23,557 nucleotides of DNA from IMG/VR virus record IMGVR_UViG_3300008113_000387, positions 1 to 23,557 of that record; one strand, given 5' to 3'. Shown one piece after another: positions 21,132 through 23,557 of the stretch; the stretch's first letter is position 1; each line of letters opens with the position of its first letter. The position numbers and the translations under genes were made by a program. The DNA is from a virus. The notes beneath the pieces are model-generated. The model had not been told where the DNA came from. It made no database searches and saw only the letters and a program-made list of their open reading frames with translations.

Positions 21132-22915
21132 TAAAGTCCTGATAATTTTCTAATATTTACTAATTCAGTACTTTCATTAGCGCCTACAAGTTTACCACGT
21201 GTTGGATTAGATTTAGTAATCTTTTCAGTTGGGCCAAGTTGATTTACACTTTTTTGATTGGCATCCAAACCTTCATCAGTTTTTTGTTCTGGCTTTTGTT
21301 GTGTTTGTTTAGCTTTCTTCTCTGCTTCTTGTTTGTGTGCAAGTTGCTTTAGACGATTTACCATTTGATCCCACTCATCTTGGGTATAGCGACCACCAAT
21401 TAAATCATCATCTCTGTCTTTTCTTCCTTCCTCCACACCTTGTTCTGGCAGCATACCCTTAGGACCGCCACGCATAGTATATTGGCTACTTGCCTTCATA
21501 CCGGCCATACGATCTTTGGTTAACGTTCCTTTTTTACCTGCTCTATCAGTCTTATATAAATCATCAGGGCCGGCTAAACTTTTACTAGCAAGTGTGTCGT
21601 GTTTAGGTGCTTTGCCACTGTTATATCTATGTTGTGTTGTTATTTGGCGTAATACATTCATAGCATCACCGATACTATTAAATGTTTGTTTAATATCTTC
21701 ACCGCCGTACTGACCACTAGTATCTTCAAAGTCTATAGTAATTTGACCAGTTTTTAAATTATGTTCAATTGTTCCACCTGCATAATAGCCACCTTCTTGG
21801 TCATCAAAATTATATAGTTTGGTGTTAGGATCACTTGACTCCTGTTCATACCAGCCATGTAAATTACCTATTGCTTTTTCAAAATTACCTTCGCCTTCCG
21901 CCACACCTACATCACCTTCAGTTACACTATCAGCCCATTCTGCTAACTCTTTAACTTCGGCAATATCCGTTGTTTCAGTAATGTTCTTACTTAATTTGCT
22001 TAGTATAGGCATTACACTTTCAATGCGTGGGTCTAAACTGCTAGACATAAACATTTCGCTTAAGTCAGTTTGTTCTTCATCTTCCATTAATGGAGGATTG
22101 TAATTGTTGAAGTATTCTGTGTAGCCACGCTTACCTGACATTTTATGTAATGTTTCACGCAAACTATTATAGTGACTAATACCTTCTACAACTAATTTCT
22201 GTGCAGATTCGTTGAATTGTTTATTACGTGTGGCTCTAACAAAGCCTGCCATTTTGCCATATTCTTCACACAAACTTGTAATGTGATGCCCGCGTTCATC
22301 ATAGGGTGTTCCACCTTCAGCAATATGTCTAGCATATACACGTGCTAGACCTGGCTTATTTGTGGGGACTAAAAATCTTTCACCATTTGCATTCTCAACA
22401 AAGATTTTTGCAATATTGCGGTATCGTTGTTCACCTTCTTCAATCTGTTTAGTGTGTTGAAGAATGATTTTTGTAGTAGGTACATTATCGCTATAACTAG
22501 CTTTCTTACCCATTGCATAATATGCCTCATTAAGGCCTTGGGATTTAGTATGTTCACGTTTTGCCATATCGGGCTCCAAATCATCTTGGTCGCTTAATTC
22601 AAAACCAAGTTGTTTATTCTTTGCAAATCTTTTTAAGTGTTTTAGTAGATGAGTAAATGATTCCCCATCTTCTGCTGATTTAGGACTACTAGCAACATCT
22701 GCACCGTAGTAAAGTACTAATCTATGCAATCCATCAATTGACGCTGTAACTTTACCGTAGTTTTCTCCGTCTTTGATAAAGTCAAACTGAAACACTTCCG
22801 CTTCGTCAGGAATAGCTACTTTTTTACCTGCACTGGTATACATGTCAGGGCGGTATCCTCTACTTTTCAGGATTCCGTATAATTCACGATTGATTGATTC
22901 TTGTTGTACTGGCAT
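21131..22915 (-). CDS. Large multidomain late protein of unknown function
   Basis: 594 residues, unrecognised. The N-terminal part (1-125) looks like an alpha/beta domain (FQFDFIKDGENYGKVTASID; LHRLVLYYGAD). Residues about 145-290 form a second, helical region (QRYRNIAKIFVENANGERFL; LRETLHKMSGKRGYTEYFNN). From about 340 onward it is acidic, Gly-rich and probably flexible, with a basic Gln/Lys tail. The ATG at 22915 lies 20 bases after a late-type box (GATAAATA) and 30 bases after the terminase stop, so it is probably a late, virion- or packaging-linked protein. The function is not visible. Confidence 0.72.
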   Translation of the reverse strand: MPVQQESINRELYGILKSRGYRPDMYTSAGKKVAIPDEAEVFQFDFIKDGENYGKVTASIDGLHRLVLYYGADVASSPKSAEDGESFTHLLKHLKRFAKNKQLGFELSDQDDLEPDMAKREHTKSQGLNEAYYAMGKKASYSDNVPTTKIILQHTKQIEEGEQRYRNIAKIFVENANGERFLVPTNKPGLARVYARHIAEGGTPYDERGHHITSLCEEYGKMAGFVRATRNKQFNESAQKLVVEGISHYNSLRETLHKMSGKRGYTEYFNNYNPPLMEDEEQTDLSEMFMSSSLDPRIESVMPILSKLSKNITETTDIAEVKELAEWADSVTEGDVGVAEGEGNFEKAIGNLHGWYEQESSDPNTKLYNFDDQEGGYYAGGTIEHNLKTGQITIDFEDTSGQYGGEDIKQTFNSIGDAMNVLRQITTQHRYNSGKAPKHDTLASKSLAGPDDLYKTDRAGKKGTLTKDRMAGMKASSQYTMRGGPKGMLPEQGVEEGRKDRDDDLIGGRYTQDEWDQMVNRLKQLAHKQEAEKKAKQTQQKPEQKTDEGLDANQKSVNQLGPTEKITKSNPTRGKLVGANESTELVNIRKLSGL

Positions 22916-22934
22916 AGTTTATCTCGTAATTATA

Positions 22935-22942
22935 TATTTATC
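22935..22942 (-). promoter_or_regulatory. Candidate late promoter of the two large late genes (GATAAATA)
   Basis: GATAAATA on the minus strand between the terminase stop and the 594-residue gene. It shares TTGATAAATAT with the box before the plus-strand gene at 6003, which suggests this phage tolerates G at the first position of its late box. Confidence 0.55.
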
Positions 22943-22944
22943 AA

Positions 22945-23557
22945 TTATCCAAAGACAGCGTAAAAGGGCAGTGGCTCTATAATTTCATCATGGTCACGAA
23001 TATGTTGGTCTAAGTCGTAGTTAAAGTCGCTAATTTGCTGTAACATGCGTACAACTAACAAAGAACTGGTTACTAAATCGTCAGTTTCTCCGATTTTAGC
23101 TTGATAGCTACCGCCTAACGCTACAAAATTCTTTAATTCTGATACCAAACTACGACTAGTAATCGTCATCTTTTTACTCTCTACTAGAGTTTTAAATTTA
23201 GCACATGCTGTTAATTTAGACTTGTTGGTTGTATTAAATCCGCGTTTTTTCTTACCGGGCTCGCTAGTAAAGATTCCCGGAATATTATGAAATCCATATT
23301 CGTTTAGTGAGACTAATGCTGCCTCGCCCACTCCATTTACCTCTACTGAATAATATAGACTATTAGGCTCATTAGTACATTCAGCAATATATTTGTTTAT
23401 TTGTGCTATCAGTTTAATTTGATTAGGGATATCAGTTTTATTGTGTTTCCACTCACCTACTTGTGTAGTAGTATTTGCTTCATAGATTTGTATCGCCGCA
23501 TTGTCACCACCAGTACCTACAGCAGGATCTAATGCTACAATATATATGTTACCTTTT
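22945..23557 (-). CDS. 17: Large terminase subunit, C-terminal nuclease domain (runs off the right edge)
   Basis: 203 residues to the stop, with the frame open to the window edge, so the N-terminal ATPase is missing. The visible part begins near the nuclease domain: YIVALDPAVGTGGDNAAIQI contains the first metal-binding Asp of gp17-type RNase H-fold nucleases, SVEVNGVGEAAL the second acidic site, and GETDDLVTSSLLVV near the end the third. A start at 23331 (GTG) is an internal codon, not the true start. gp17 cuts and pumps concatemeric DNA into proheads. It is followed after 30 bases by a late-type box and the two large unknown genes. Confidence 0.95.
   Translation of the reverse strand, partial: KGNIYIVALDPAVGTGGDNAAIQIYEANTTTQVGEWKHNKTDIPNQIKLIAQINKYIAECTNEPNSLYYSVEVNGVGEAALVSLNEYGFHNIPGIFTSEPGKKKRGFNTTNKSKLTACAKFKTLVESKKMTITSRSLVSELKNFVALGGSYQAKIGETDDLVTSSLLVVRMLQQISDFNYDLDQHIRDHDEIIEPLPFYAVFG

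Noticed and set aside
23332-23557. Non-coding right edge
   Set aside because: The terminase frame continues without a stop to the window edge and encodes the expected nuclease motif, so the apparent start at 23331 is only an internal GTG.
1-23557. tRNA genes, CRISPR arrays and insertion sequences
   Set aside because: Coding sequence leaves no gap above about 140 bases, and none of the gaps shows a cloverleaf, regular spaced repeats or terminal inverted repeats with a transposase.

Overview
The window is a compact stretch of a T4-like (myovirus, Tevenvirinae/cyanophage-like) phage genome. About 97% is coding, nearly all on the minus strand, in overlapping or abutting genes. It carries recognisable T4 core genes: large terminase (gp17), ssDNA-binding protein (gp32), UvsX recombinase, a probable UvsY, UvsW helicase, a probable clamp-loader small subunit (gp62), a DexA-like exonuclease, primase (gp61) and replicative helicase (gp41). 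The host cannot be read directly. The AT-rich DNA (roughly 35-40% G+C in the lines I counted) and an 81-residue protein resembling a family I know from Burkholderia-type bacteria hint at a betaproteobacterium, perhaps freshwater. This is inference only.

Layout in the direction of transcription (right to left). 23557-19806: end of the large terminase, then two large unrecognised genes behind a late-type promoter, the second rich in coiled coil. 19805-16119: gp32 with a long leader and both early and late promoter motifs, a stable hairpin, a small host-like gene, an HNH nuclease, uvsX, a small acidic protein and a UvsY-like gene. 16122-14007: an unknown 281-residue protein, then a 43-residue micro-gene and an AAA+ ATPase, each behind a near-identical perfect sigma70 promoter; the ATPase unit ends at a clear intrinsic terminator. 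13890-9616: a HARP-like protein, uvsW, an unknown protein, gp62-like and a zinc-finger protein. 9671-7982: seven tandem small genes of one divergent family sharing a C-terminal F-x-LRW motif. 7980-6378: DexA-like exonuclease, a dTDP-sugar epimerase-like cupin, and a 196-residue miniature relative of bacterial DNA polymerase III alpha. 6027-6407: the only plus-strand gene. 5952-1: a late structural protein with a perfect T4 late promoter, primase, helicase, a small unknown protein, a Q-rich protein, a KxDG nucleotidyltransferase-like protein and the start of a probable virion protein.

Three kinds of expression signal can be read. Sigma70-type early promoters with normal leaders serve gp32, the 43-residue gene and the ATPase. 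Sigma70-type promoters whose -10 box lies exactly 6 nt before an ATG with no Shine-Dalgarno imply leaderless mRNAs for primase, the HARP-like gene and the 166-residue gene. T4-type late boxes (xATAAATA) precede likely structural genes. Most other genes are translationally coupled through ATGA, TAATG or 10-nt overlaps.

The most novel points are the seven-gene FxLRW array, in which the conserved C-terminal codons also appear to form the start signals of the next gene; the miniature DnaE-like protein that keeps collinear palm motifs; and the repeated leaderless promoter design. No gene-free stretch exceeds about 140 bases. I saw no tRNA gene, CRISPR array or insertion sequence.
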